A stretch of DNA of 64,000 bases, from NCBI RefSeq assembly GCF_002735905.1, contig NZ_PEBD01000010.1:992001-1056000 (forward strand), read 5' to 3'. The stretch is from Williamsia muralis (GTDB lineage Bacteria > Actinomycetota > Actinomycetes > Mycobacteriales > Mycobacteriaceae). Positions 21,920-30,733 of this stretch are shown here, one piece after another. Below the pieces are notes generated by a model, which saw nothing but the letters and a program-made list of their open reading frames with translations, ran no database searches and had not been told where the DNA came from. How positions within the stretch are numbered: the stretch's first letter is position 1; each line of letters opens with the position of its first letter. Both the position numbers and the translations under genes were made by a program.

Positions 21920-23359
21920 GTGAATCGGCTGTCGCCCCAGGACTCGATGTACTACTACCTCGATGAGCGCGGCACCACCACGCAGGTCGGATCGCTCCTG
22001 ATCCTGGAACGGCGCCCTGGAGGACTGGACTACGCGAGTCTGCTGACGACGGTCGAGTGCCGCCTTCAACTGGTACCGCGATATCGGCAGAAGATCCGCG
22101 AGGTCACGCTGGGGTTGGCGCGGCCGGTATGGGTCGACGACCGCGACTTCGACATCACCTATCACGTGCGACGCTCGGCGCTGCCGAGTCCCGGCGCCGA
22201 CGATCAGCTGCACGATCTCGTCGCGCGCCTGATGTCGCGACCGCTCGAGCGCAGTCGGCCGCTCTGGGAGATGTACCTCGTGGAGGGCCTCGCGGACAAC
22301 CGGATGGCCATCCTCACCAAGACCCACCGGGCGCTGGTCGACGGGCACGAAGCGCTCGAGATCAATCAGGTCATCGTCGACGACACGCGCGAACCCGCCC
22401 AGATGCCCGAAGACCTCTGGCTTCCGGACCGCGAGCCGAGCAACAGCGAGCTGGTGGTCGGGGCGATCACCGACGTCATCACCCGGCCCTGGGAGATGGT
22501 CGACCAGGTGCGAGCCGCCACCAACCAGGTGACCTGGGTGGGCCAGGCCGTAACGGCGACGGCCCGCAGGGTGGAGACGGTGATGAAGATGGCGGCCAGC
22601 ACCGCCCCCGCGAGTCCACTCAACGGTGCGACGGCGCCCACCCGTCGTTTCACGGTCGCCTCGTTCGCGGTCGAGGACTGCGTGGACATCGCCGAGCGGT
22701 ACAGCTGCCAACCCAACGACGTGATCCTCGCCGCCATCGCGGGGGCCATCCGGCGGTGGCTGCTCTCCCGCGAGCAAGCGGTGGACCAGGTCGAGACGAT
22801 CCGCGCGATGGTCCCTCTCTCGGCGTACCCGGTCGACAACGACGCGGCGGAGTCCGACGCCGACCTCGAGGCCCGTGGCATGGCCACATCGGCCGAATGG
22901 ATGGCAGGCGGTCTACACGGTTTTGTCACCGATCTCCCTGTGGGAGAAGCAAATCCGGCAGTGCGTCTCTCGCAGGTCGCGCAGCTTGCCGAACGGTACT
23001 CGCAGTCGGGCCGGCGGGGGTCGGTGGGCGTGGAGCCCTGGATGCCCGAGATCGGACCGGCGACCTTCCATGCGATGAGCGCGCGCGCGACAGCTTCGCT
23101 GTCGCGACGGTCGTTCAATCTGCCCATCACGATCGCCCGGGGTCCGAGAGCCGCGCAGTACCTCGGTGGCAACGAGATCCTGGCCATCTACCCGGTTCCG
23201 GTGCTGGTGCGCAACCGCGCCCTGGCCGTCGGCCTCACGTCGTACAACGGCCGGATCTACTTCGGCCTCAATGCCGATCGCGGTGTGATGTGGGACCTGG
23301 GTGCCATGGCGGAGTACCTCACCGACTCGTTCGACGAATTGCTTTCCGGTGCGCGCTGA
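21920..23359 (+). CDS. WS/DGAT-family acyltransferase-like protein with degenerate active-site motif
   Basis: This 479-residue protein belongs to the wax ester synthase/diacylglycerol acyltransferase family that makes triacylglycerol and wax esters. The N-terminal domain begins L-S-P-Q-D-S-M-Y-Y-Y-L-D, and the P-L-W-E-M-Y-L-V-E-G-L segment is typical. The catalytic H-H-x-x-x-D-G motif reads H-R-A-L-V-D-G (136-142), so the second histidine, the general base, is arginine. From memory, the M. tuberculosis protein at this position (Tgs3, Rv3234c) is also degenerate here, so activity may be absent or altered. GTG 21920 lies six bases after TAGCAT, the leaderless layout. Confidence 0.9.
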   Translation: MNRLSPQDSMYYYLDERGTTTQVGSLLILERRPGGLDYASLLTTVECRLQLVPRYRQKIREVTLGLARPVWVDDRDFDITYHVRRSALPSPGADDQLHDLVARLMSRPLERSRPLWEMYLVEGLADNRMAILTKTHRALVDGHEALEINQVIVDDTREPAQMPEDLWLPDREPSNSELVVGAITDVITRPWEMVDQVRAATNQVTWVGQAVTATARRVETVMKMAASTAPASPLNGATAPTRRFTVASFAVEDCVDIAERYSCQPNDVILAAIAGAIRRWLLSREQAVDQVETIRAMVPLSAYPVDNDAAESDADLEARGMATSAEWMAGGLHGFVTDLPVGEANPAVRLSQVAQLAERYSQSGRRGSVGVEPWMPEIGPATFHAMSARATASLSRRSFNLPITIARGPRAAQYLGGNEILAIYPVPVLVRNRALAVGLTSYNGRIYFGLNADRGVMWDLGAMAEYLTDSFDELLSGAR

Positions 23360-23388
23360 GCCGGTGCCGGCCCCTCGAGAAAGGTCAC

Positions 23389-23910
23389 ATGAGAATCTAT
23401 TTGCCCGCCACATTGTCGATGCTGTTCGAACTCAACCAGTCCGGTGAGTTCCGGCCGGTCGGCGGTACGGCTTTCGCGCTGACCCCGGCGCTCCGGGAGG
23501 CGTATCACGATGGTGACGACGAGGAACTCGCCGAAGCGGCCATTCGCGAAGCAGCCAGGGCGTCGCTGCGGTTGCTGGCAGCAGAGGACGACGACCGGTC
23601 CGACGAGGACGGACAGGCCCAGCTACCTGCCCGGCGTGTGGTGATCGCCGCCGACGTCGACGAGGTGAAGCTGCGGCCCGACCTTGATGTCGCGGTGGTC
23701 AAGGTTCCCCCGGTGGTGGACCGCTCGGCGATCGCATCGGTTCTCATCGACGGTGGTGATGCCGAGGGCAAGGTGGTCCGAGCTGTGGGGATGGTGGATT
23801 CGGCCGACCTCGGCGACGAGGACTCCGAGCTGGCGATCGGCGACGTCGAGGATTTCGACTTGGGTTGGTATGCAACGCAAGAGCTTCCGTTCCTCTTGGA
23901 GCTGCTCTAG
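23389..23910 (+). CDS. DUF6912-type conserved protein (Rv3231c-like)
   Basis: This 173-residue protein begins M-R-I-Y-L-P-A-T-L-S-M-L, with A-F-A-L-T-P-A-L-R-E-A-Y, acidic stretches in the middle and end, and E-D-F-D-L-G-W-Y-A-T-Q-E-L at the C-terminus. It corresponds in position and pattern to Rv3231c, between the WS/DGAT-like gene and the desaturase reductase. No membrane helix or signal peptide is seen. It lies 29 bases after the acyltransferase-like gene and probably shares its transcript. Function unknown. Confidence 0.8.
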   Translation: MRIYLPATLSMLFELNQSGEFRPVGGTAFALTPALREAYHDGDDEELAEAAIREAARASLRLLAAEDDDRSDEDGQAQLPARRVVIAADVDEVKLRPDLDVAVVKVPPVVDRSAIASVLIDGGDAEGKVVRAVGMVDSADLGDEDSELAIGDVEDFDLGWYATQELPFLLELL

Positions 23911-23951
23911 GCGCGCTTGCGCCGACCTCCCTCTGCGGCTGTTCTACGCGT

Positions 23952-23971
23952 AACCTACGGTTGCGTAAGTT
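23952..23971 (+). promoter_or_regulatory. Operator-like palindrome upstream of the desaturase reductase gene
   Basis: The 20-mer AACCTACGGTTGCGTAAGTT consists of two 8-base arms (AACCTACG and CGTAAGTT, 7 of 8 complementary) around 4 bases. It differs at one base from the 20-mer at 26991-27010 ahead of the first desaturase. TAAGTT at its 3' end could be the -10 box, so a bound regulator would block the promoter. Its 3' end is 43 bases before the reductase start codon. Confidence 0.7.
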
Positions 23972-24014
23972 TGCGCCCGAGAATTGACGGCGGCAGTTGA
24001 ATGGAGGCAATCAG

Positions 24015-25136
24015 ATGGGTTGGCGAGAACGTTTCGAGGCACCCGTGCGGGGCATCGCCAGCAGCAACCGGGCGGCCAACAGTGTGCGGGCGGTGGCGGC
24101 GAGGATCACCACCCCGTTGTTGCCGGACGACTATCTGCACCTCGCGAATCCACTGTGGTCGGCGCGTGAGCTGCGCGGCAAGATCGTGGAGGTCCGGCCG
24201 GAGACCTCGGACTCTGCCACCATCGTCATCAAACCGGGGTGGGGGTTCTCGTTCGATTACCTTCCGGGCCAGTACATGGGGATCGGGGTACTCGTCGAGG
24301 GGCGCTGGACCTGGCGTTCGTATTCTCTGACATCGGTGCCGCAGACCTCGGGAGGTGCCCGTGGTCGGGTGGTCACGATCACCGTGAAGGCGATGGCCGA
24401 GGGTTTCCTCTCCGGACACCTGGTTCGGGGTCTGGCACCGGGCACCGTGGTCCGGCTCGCACCGCCTCAGGGTGAGTTCGTCCTTCCCGCCGACCTCCCC
24501 GAGAAGCTGCTGTTCGTGACGGCCGGCAGCGGCATCACCCCGATCATGTCGATGCTGCGCACGATGGAGTCGCGCCATCAGCACACCGATGTGCGACTGA
24601 TCCATTCGGTGCCGACGGCGGATGACCTGATGTTCGGCTCGGAACTCGAAGCGATGCAGGAGGGCGGGCTGCTCGACGCCCACATCCAGTTCACCCGCAG
24701 CGAGGGCAAGGTGGACATCGAGCGTCTCGACGATCTGTGCCCGGATTGGGCGTCTCGCCAGACCTGGGCCTGTGGTCCGGCCGCGCTGCTGGATTCGTTG
24801 ACCCACAAGTGGACCCAGGCGGGGCTGCGGGACCACCTGCACATCGAGCGGTTCGCGTTGGAGCGTGGCGAGGTCGGTGCCGAGGGCGGCACGGTGACCT
24901 TTTCTCGTACCGGTAAGACGGCGACCGTGGACGGTGCCACCACACTGATGACGGCCGGTGAGGATGCCGGCGTGCAGATGCCGTTCGGCTGCCGGATGGG
25001 TATCTGCCAGAGCTGTGTGGTGATGCTCGAGAAAGGCTGCGTGCGAGATCTGCGCAGCGGCGCCGAACACGTAGAGGGAGAACGTATTCAGACCTGCGTC
25101 AGCGTCTCGGCAGGGGATTGCACTCTCGAGGTCTGA
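24015..25136 (+). CDS. Ferredoxin reductase partner of the DesA3-type desaturases
   Basis: This 373-residue oxidoreductase passes electrons from NADPH through FAD and a [2Fe-2S] cluster to acyl-CoA desaturase. Domains in order are: an FAD-binding barrel (about 50-150, with R-S-Y-S-L-T-S), a nucleotide-binding domain (about 155-265, with [13 protein letters not shown] and T-W-A-C-G-P), and a plant-type ferredoxin domain with C326-x4-C331-x2-C334 and a fourth cysteine in I-Q-T-C-V. It matches Rv3230c, reported to serve DesA3. ATG 24015 follows GGAGG by seven bases. A helicase gene on the other strand separates it from the desaturases, which are adjacent in M. tuberculosis (from memory). Confidence 0.93.
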   Translation: MGWRERFEAPVRGIASSNRAANSVRAVAARITTPLLPDDYLHLANPLWSARELRGKIVEVRPETSDSATIVIKPGWGFSFDYLPGQYMGIGVLVEGRWTWRSYSLTSVPQTSGGARGRVVTITVKAMAEGFLSGHLVRGLAPGTVVRLAPPQGEFVLPADLPEKLLFVTAGSGITPIMSMLRTMESRHQHTDVRLIHSVPTADDLMFGSELEAMQEGGLLDAHIQFTRSEGKVDIERLDDLCPDWASRQTWACGPAALLDSLTHKWTQAGLRDHLHIERFALERGEVGAEGGTVTFSRTGKTATVDGATTLMTAGEDAGVQMPFGCRMGICQSCVVMLEKGCVRDLRSGAEHVEGERIQTCVSVSAGDCTLEV

Positions 25137-25225
25137 CACACCGACCCCCGATGATGTGCTGTTCTGGCGGAACTCACCTGGAGGTTTGTTCGCCAGAAGG
25201 GCACATCATCGGGGGTCGGGACGTG
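25136..25225. terminator. Long bidirectional palindromic terminator
   Basis: Perfect 19-bp arms (25141-25159 with 25201-25219) enclose a second near-perfect stem beginning TTCTGGCG and ending CGCCAGAA. Almost the whole 80-base intergenic stretch folds on itself. It lies between two convergent genes and can end both transcripts. Confidence 0.85.
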
Positions 25226-25235
25226 TAGCGGGCCT

Positions 25236-26666
25236 CTAGCGTGCGGAGCCGGTCCGGCTGGAGGTGCTGCTGCGACGGCTGCCACCCTGGCCGGTGTGGC
25301 CGCGGGTACGGCCGTTCTCTGCGCGGCCGCCTTCGGATCGTGCGCTCTGTCCACGGCCACGACCCTCATACGGCGCGGAGCCGTTGGCGGTGGGGCGAGG
25401 ACGACGCGAGCCGGTCGAGCGGCTGCCTGGCGCCTTGGCGGTCCGGTTCGGGACGTTGCTCACGGCGGGCGGCGCAACCAGGTCGGCCGGTTCGCCGACC
25501 AGCGTCTTGAGCTGCTCGGAGTCGGCGGTCACCCGGATCGGGGTGGCCTTGATCGCGGCCTTGCGCAGCAGCTGTGACATGTCGCGACGCTGTTCAGGAA
25601 GGGTCAGGGTCACCACGTCGCCGGCACTGCCCGCCCGAGCTGTGCGGCCCGAACGGTGGAGGTATGCCTTGTGCTCGGTGGGCGGATCCACGTGCACAAC
25701 CAATTCGACGTCGTCGACGTGCACGCCGCGTGCCGCGACGTCGGTGGCGACGAGCACACGGGCCTTGCCGCTGGAGAAGGCGAGCAGGTTGCGATCGCGG
25801 GCGCCCTGCGACAGGTTGCCGTGTAGGTCGACACTGGGGATGCCGGCGTCGGTCAGCTGCTTGGCGAGCTTGCGGGCCTGATGCTTGGTGCGCATGAACA
25901 GGATCCGGCGACCACGCCCTGAGGCGAGTGCGAAGACGACGCCCTTCTTGGAGTCCTGTCCGGAGACTTCGAAGATGTGGTGGGTCATCGCGGAGACGTG
26001 CGAGGTGGCCTCGTCGACCGAGTGCATGACCGGCTGGTTCAGGAAACGCTTGACCAGCTTGTCGACACCGTTGTCGAGGGTGGCCGAGAACAGCAGTCGC
26101 TGTCCGCCTTCGGGCGTGGCGGTCAGGATACGTGTGACGCCGGGGAGGAAACCGAGGTCGGCCATGTGGTCTGCCTCGTCGAGGATGGAGATCTCGACGC
26201 GGTCCAGACGCACCAGACGCTGGCGCATGAGGTCTTCGAGGCGGCCCGGGCAGGCCACGACGATGTCCACTCCGGCGCGCAACGCGGAGGCCTGACGGCC
26301 CTGCGGTACGCCACCGAAGATGGTCGTCACGGTGAGTCCGAGGGCCGAGGCCATCGGCTGCACGACAGCGGTGATCTGGGTCGCCAGTTCGCGGGTGGGC
26401 GCCAGGATCAATCCGCGGGGGCGGCCGGCTCCTGCGGGGCTTCCGGCAGACAGACGGGCGACCAGCGGGATGGCGAAAGCGAGGGTCTTGCCACTACCGG
26501 TCTTTCCGCGACCGAGTACATCGCGGCCGGCGAGACTGTCGGGCAGCGTGTCGGCCTGGATGGGGAACGGGGCGGTGATGCCGCCGGCGGTGAGCACCTT
26601 GACCAGGCGCGGGGGAACGCCGAGGTCGGCGAAAGTCGTTGAGGCAGGACTGGATACAGAAGTCAT
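25236..26666 (-). CDS. DEAD-box RNA helicase
   Basis: This ATP-dependent RNA helicase has 476 residues. Motifs are Q-motif F-P-I-Q, motif I G-R-G-K-T-G-S-G-K-T, Ia P-T-R-E-L-A, Ib P-G-R, II D-E-A-D, III S-A-T, IV/V V-A-T-D-V-A-A-R-G-V and VI H-R-S-G-R-T-A-R-A-G. The last 90 residues are an Arg/Gly/Ser-rich disordered tail of the type that binds RNA. A second helicase, rhlE, lies at 44.5 kb. This gene sits on the reverse strand between the desaturase reductase and the desaturases. ATG 26666 is preceded by an A/T-rich stretch without a clear Shine-Dalgarno. Confidence 0.93.
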   Translation of the reverse strand: MTSVSSPASTTFADLGVPPRLVKVLTAGGITAPFPIQADTLPDSLAGRDVLGRGKTGSGKTLAFAIPLVARLSAGSPAGAGRPRGLILAPTRELATQITAVVQPMASALGLTVTTIFGGVPQGRQASALRAGVDIVVACPGRLEDLMRQRLVRLDRVEISILDEADHMADLGFLPGVTRILTATPEGGQRLLFSATLDNGVDKLVKRFLNQPVMHSVDEATSHVSAMTHHIFEVSGQDSKKGVVFALASGRGRRILFMRTKHQARKLAKQLTDAGIPSVDLHGNLSQGARDRNLLAFSSGKARVLVATDVAARGVHVDDVELVVHVDPPTEHKAYLHRSGRTARAGSAGDVVTLTLPEQRRDMSQLLRKAAIKATPIRVTADSEQLKTLVGEPADLVAPPAVSNVPNRTAKAPGSRSTGSRRPRPTANGSAPYEGRGRGQSARSEGGRAENGRTRGHTGQGGSRRSSTSSRTGSAR

Positions 26667-27081
26667 CAAAAAATCACGTTTTCCGTGTTACGCGGTGCTC
26701 CGAGCTCGATTCACCGCTGGTTGGCGCGACTGCCGCTGATCAGGGCCGAATACCTCGGCCACCATTCGGTGGGCAGTAACGATCGCCGTGTGAAAGCTCG
26801 GTGGGGTTGATCAACTCGCACATGATGCGCATCGAATCTCTTCGGGTGCGACGGTGCGAGGAAGCAGTTCCACGACGGTTCCGCGCATATGGCGCGGAGT
26901 ACCCGTCAACTATAGCCCGCCGTCGCCGCGTTCTGGGTATTTGCGCCTGCGTGACCTGAGTCTCACCGCACTGGACAGCCTCGGGATCGGAACCTACGAT
27001 TGCGTAAGTTACGTTCCCGTAGGTTGCTCTCTCGATCCGGTTCGGCCTCCCCCAATCCTCGAGAAGAGAGGTTTGATTCAG
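26667..27081. promoter_or_regulatory. Divergent promoter region between the DEAD-box helicase and the first desaturase
   Basis: About 415 bases with no gene. The helicase side (26667-26900) is a long potential 5' leader. The desaturase side holds the operator-like palindromes at 26991-27025 and a GAGAGG ribosome site near 27066. TATAGC near 26911 is a weak -10 candidate. Confidence 0.5.
26991..27025 (+). promoter_or_regulatory. Operator-like palindromes upstream of the first desaturase
   Basis: AACCTACGATTGCGTAAGTT (26991-27010) is an imperfect palindrome matching 19 of 20 bases of the site before the reductase gene. It overlaps a perfect 11-base palindrome CGTAAGTTACG (27003-27013), and a third half-site CGTAGGTT (27018-27025) is the exact complement of the first arm. 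TAAGTT may be the -10 box. Three half-sites suggest binding of more than one dimer. The regulator is unknown; a TetR-type repressor is the best guess. Confidence 0.7.
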
Positions 27082-28383
27082 ATGGCAATAGCTGACATTC
27101 CCGAATATGCCCACCTGACCGACGCCGACGTCGAAGCCCTCGGCGCGGAACTCGACGCGATCCGCCGCGACGTCGAATCCGTCCGTGGCGAGAAGGATGC
27201 CAAGTACCTCCGCAACACCATTCGCTTCCAGCGCGGTATGGAGCTGACGGGCCGTGCGTTGCTGTTCGGCGCCCGCGATCGCAAGCTGTGGGCACTCGGT
27301 GCCGGCGCCCTGGGCGTCTCCAAGATCGTCGAGAACATGGAACTCGGCCACAACGTGATGCACGGTCAATGGGACTGGATGAACGATCCGGAAGTGCATT
27401 CGACCAGCTGGGAATGGGACAACACCGGTCCATCCGCCCACTGGAAGCACACGCATAACTTCATCCATCACAAGTACACAAACGTGCTGGGGATGGACGA
27501 CGACGTGGGCTACGGATTGATCCGTGTGACCCGGGATCAGCGGTGGAAGCCGTTCAACCTGGGCAACCTGGCCTACAACACGCTCCTCATGCTTTTCTTC
27601 CAGTACGGCGTCGCGGTCCAGCACCTCGAACTCGGCCGGGTCGCCGCGGGCAAACACCCCAACCCCGACGAGTTCAAGAAGGACCTCAAGGACGTCGGCA
27701 TCAAGGTGGGCCGGCAGATCAGCAAGGATTACGTCGTCTACCCGGCGCTGGCCGGTGCGGCCAACCGCTCGTGGACGAGCTGGGGACGGGCGATGACCGC
27801 CACGCTCGCCGGAAACACCATCCGCAACATCTGGACCAACGCAGTGATCTTCTGTGGTCACTTTCCCGACGGGGCGGAGAAGTTCACCAAGCAGGACATG
27901 GAGAACGAGACCCAGGCGCAGTGGTACTTGCGGCAGATGCTGGGCAGCGCCAACTTCCATGCGGGCAAGCCCCTCGCGTTCATGAGCGGCAATCTTTGTT
28001 ACCAGATCGAGCACCACCTGTTCCCCGATCTGCCGAGCAACCGGCTCGCGGAGATCTCCGTTCGCGTTCGCGAACTGTGCGAGAAGTACGACCTGCCGTA
28101 CACCACGGGCCCGTTCCTGGTGCAGTACGCGAAGTCGTGGCGCACCATCGCCAAGCTGTCGCTACCGAACAAGTACCTCAAGGCGACCACCGACGACGCA
28201 CCTGAAACGGCGTCCGAACGGCGCTTCAAGTCGCATCCCGAGCAGCGACTCGTCGCCGAGATCGACCCGGCGACAGGCCGCCGCCGTGGATTGCGCAGTG
28301 CGATCAACAGTCTTCGCGGTCGCCGTTCATCGGTGATCTCCATCCGTAAACGCACTCAGACCGACGGCGTCAGGGCTGCCTGA
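27082..28383 (+). CDS. desA3: DesA3-type membrane acyl-CoA delta-9 desaturase (copy 1)
   Basis: This 433-residue di-iron membrane desaturase inserts a cis double bond into stearoyl/palmitoyl-CoA. Histidine boxes are H90-x3-H94 (E-L-G-H-N-V-M-H-G), H125-x3-H129-H130 (H-N-F-I-H-H-K-Y-T-N) and Q-I-E-H311-H312-L-F-P-D. Hydrophobic segments lie near 60-85 and 185-205, and a basic tail ends the protein. ATG 27082 follows GAGAGGTTT. It carries the operator-like site shared with the reductase gene, which supports joint control. A tandem copy follows. Confidence 0.95.
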   Translation: MAIADIPEYAHLTDADVEALGAELDAIRRDVESVRGEKDAKYLRNTIRFQRGMELTGRALLFGARDRKLWALGAGALGVSKIVENMELGHNVMHGQWDWMNDPEVHSTSWEWDNTGPSAHWKHTHNFIHHKYTNVLGMDDDVGYGLIRVTRDQRWKPFNLGNLAYNTLLMLFFQYGVAVQHLELGRVAAGKHPNPDEFKKDLKDVGIKVGRQISKDYVVYPALAGAANRSWTSWGRAMTATLAGNTIRNIWTNAVIFCGHFPDGAEKFTKQDMENETQAQWYLRQMLGSANFHAGKPLAFMSGNLCYQIEHHLFPDLPSNRLAEISVRVRELCEKYDLPYTTGPFLVQYAKSWRTIAKLSLPNKYLKATTDDAPETASERRFKSHPEQRLVAEIDPATGRRRGLRSAINSLRGRRSSVISIRKRTQTDGVRAA

Positions 28384-28408
28384 ACGTTCCGGGTCGCCCC
28401 CGACAACC

Positions 28409-28448
28409 CCGGCGTGGACAATGGTGGAACACCACCAGTCCACGCCGG
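28409..28448 (+). terminator. Compound hairpin between the two desaturase genes
   Basis: An 11-bp stem CCGGCGTGGAC/GTCCACGCCGG (28409-28419 with 28438-28448) continues after a 2-base bulge into a 6-bp stem TGGTGG/CCACCA with a 4-base loop. No T-run follows. It could terminate or attenuate read-through into the second copy, or stabilise the 3' end of the first message. Confidence 0.75.
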
Positions 28449-28490
28449 CTTCATCCGGTGGACAACGCCGACAAGGAGTTACAAGGCGCG

Positions 28491-29744
28491 ATGGCAATCA
28501 CTGACATCAATGCGTATGCGCATCTGACCGAAGCCGATGTCGAGGCCCTCGGCAACGAGCTCGATGCACTGCGACGCGAGATCGAATCCGACCTCGGCGA
28601 GCGTGACGCCAGGTACCTGCGCCGCACCATCGCGGCTCAGCGTTTTCTGGAGGTCGGCGGCCGACTCGCCCTGCTCGGTAGCCGTCACCGGTTGTTCTGG
28701 CTCGGTGGCACGGCCATGCTCTCGGCGGCGAAGATCATCGAGAACATGGAACTGGGCCACAACGTCATGCATGGCCAGTGGGATTGGATGAACGACCCCG
28801 AGGTGCACTCCACGTCGTGGGAATGGGACATGGTGTGTGCATCGACGCACTGGAAGCATTCGCACAACTACATCCACCACAAGTACACAAACGTGCTCGG
28901 GATGGATCACGACGTCGGCTACCGGCTTCTGCGGGTGACCCGGGATGAGCCGTGGCAGCTCAAGCATCTTCCTCAGCCGTTCCTGAACCTGTTCTTGGCT
29001 GCAACCTTCGAGTGGGGTATCGGCCTACACGACCTCGAGACCAGCGAGTACCTGGCTGGACGCAAACCTGCGGAGATCGCCATTCCGCAGTTCAAGGCCT
29101 TCGGAAAGAAGGTCGCGAGGCAATTGGCCAAGGACTTCGTCATCTTCCCGCTGCTGTCGGGCAAGGCTGCTCGGCGTACCCTCACCGCCAATCTGACCGC
29201 CAACCTGGTTCGTAACTTCTGGGCGTACCTCGTGATCTTCTGTGGCCACTTCCCCGATGGCGCAGAAAAATTCAACGAGGAAACGCTGATCGACGAGACG
29301 CACGGCCAGTGGTACCTGCGGCAGATGCTCGGCACCGCCAACTTCAATGCGGGCCCGGCGATGGCGTTCATGAGCGGCAACCTCTGCTACCAGATCGAAC
29401 ACCACCTGTTTCCCGATCTGCCGTCGAATCGTTATGCCGAGATCGGTGTCCGGATACGTGAGCTGTGCGAGAAGTACGACCTGCCGTACACCACGGGGTC
29501 GTTGCCGAATCAGTACTGGCTGACGTTCCGGACCATCTGCAAGCTGTCGCTGCCCGACGGTCTGCTCGTCGACACCGCCGACGATGCGCCGGAAACCGCT
29601 TCGGAGAAGAAGTTCGCGGGCCTGCGTGGAGCCGCTGCGGCCAGTGGACGACGGCTCGCCGCCGACAAGCGGGAGGGCCTCAAAACCGCTCTCGCCGAGG
29701 CGCGTTCACGGCGCCGGACCCGCGCAAAGCAGTTGCGCGCCTAG
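28491..29744 (+). CDS. DesA3-type membrane acyl-CoA desaturase (copy 2)
   Basis: This 417-residue protein is a paralogue of the preceding desaturase, with the same boxes (E-L-G-H-N-V-M-H, H-N-Y-I-H-H-K-Y-T-N, Q-I-E-H-H-L-F-P-D-L) and the same A-H-L-T-x-A-D-V-E-A-L-G start. It differs mainly in the middle loop and the basic C-terminal tail. ATG 28491 has AAGGAG 12 bases upstream and a second AAGG at four. It lacks the operator-like palindrome, so it depends on read-through past the hairpin or on an unseen promoter. Its TAG shares the bases CTAG (29741-29744) with the stop of rsgA on the other strand. Confidence 0.94.
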   Translation: MAITDINAYAHLTEADVEALGNELDALRREIESDLGERDARYLRRTIAAQRFLEVGGRLALLGSRHRLFWLGGTAMLSAAKIIENMELGHNVMHGQWDWMNDPEVHSTSWEWDMVCASTHWKHSHNYIHHKYTNVLGMDHDVGYRLLRVTRDEPWQLKHLPQPFLNLFLAATFEWGIGLHDLETSEYLAGRKPAEIAIPQFKAFGKKVARQLAKDFVIFPLLSGKAARRTLTANLTANLVRNFWAYLVIFCGHFPDGAEKFNEETLIDETHGQWYLRQMLGTANFNAGPAMAFMSGNLCYQIEHHLFPDLPSNRYAEIGVRIRELCEKYDLPYTTGSLPNQYWLTFRTICKLSLPDGLLVDTADDAPETASEKKFAGLRGAAAASGRRLAADKREGLKTALAEARSRRRTRAKQLRA

Positions 29745-30733
29745 TCCCAGTGGTTGGCCACGCTCAGCGCGGCCAGTAATTCGCGCACAGCCATGGCGCG
29801 GCGGTGGTGCTGGCCCTCGAGCGCGTCCAGAGCGCATTCGGGGTCTGCGGGCGGACCGAGGTGGGTGCAACCACGGGGACAGGCCTCGATGGCGACGGCC
29901 AGGTCATCGAAGGCCTTGATGACGTCCTCCGGCCCGATGTGGGCGAGCCCGAACGAGCGGATGCCGGGAGTGTCGACCACCCATCCACCGCCGGGCAACG
30001 GCAGCACCACCGACTGTGTCGAGGTGTGCCGGCCCTTGCCCACACCTGACACCACCGCGGTCGCACGGTAGGCGTCGGGAACCAGTCTGTTCACGAGCGT
30101 GGATTTTCCGACGCCGCTGTGCCCGATCAGGGCGGTCAGCTTGCCCTGCAACAGTTCCTGCGCGGGTTCGATGGGATCGTCCCGCCCGGCGATCAGTACC
30201 GGCAGGTCGAGGTCGGCGAATGCCGCCCGAAAGGACTCGGGGTCGGCCAGATCCCCTTTGGTCAGGCACAGTATCGGGGTGAGACCGCCGACATAAGCTG
30301 CGGCCAACGCCCGTTCGACGAATCCGGTGCGCGGCGGTGGGTCGGCGAGGGCGGTGACAATCAACAGTTGCTCGGCGTTGGCCACCACGATGCGCTCGTA
30401 CGGATCGGTGTCATCGGCCGTGCGCCGCAACACAGTTCGTCGCGGCGCGACCCGGACGATGCGCGCCAGGGTGTCCGCTTTGCCGGACAGATCGCCCACC
30501 ACCGAGACGTCGTCACCGACCACGATGGGGGTACGGCCGAGTTCGCGGGCGCGCATGCAGACGACTCTGGTGTCGGGGTCGTCGGCGAGTACGCATCCCC
30601 ACCGTCCGCGGTCGACGGAGACCACCATGGCCGTCTCGGCATCCTCATGTGTCGGACGGGTTTTGGTGCGTGGCCGAGTGCCCCGGCCCGGGCGTACCCG
30701 GACATCGGTCTCGTCGTACTGCCGCTTGCTCAA
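29741..30733 (-). CDS. rsgA: Ribosome small-subunit-dependent GTPase RsgA
   Basis: This circularly permuted GTPase assists late 30S subunit maturation. The 330-residue protein has an OB-fold N-terminus and the permuted motif order G4 (T-K-G-D), G1 (G-H-S-G-V-G-K-S-T) and G3 (D-T-P-G), with a C-terminal zinc-binding cysteine/histidine region (C-P-R-G-C-T-H ... C). The start is TTG 30733, overlapping the aroA stop (TTGA), so it is coupled to aroA. A longer open frame continues upstream but runs antiparallel to no known domain and overlaps aroA out of phase. Confidence 0.93.
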   Translation of the reverse strand: MSKRQYDETDVRVRPGRGTRPRTKTRPTHEDAETAMVVSVDRGRWGCVLADDPDTRVVCMRARELGRTPIVVGDDVSVVGDLSGKADTLARIVRVAPRRTVLRRTADDTDPYERIVVANAEQLLIVTALADPPPRTGFVERALAAAYVGGLTPILCLTKGDLADPESFRAAFADLDLPVLIAGRDDPIEPAQELLQGKLTALIGHSGVGKSTLVNRLVPDAYRATAVVSGVGKGRHTSTQSVVLPLPGGGWVVDTPGIRSFGLAHIGPEDVIKAFDDLAVAIEACPRGCTHLGPPADPECALDALEGQHHRRAMAVRELLAALSVANHWD

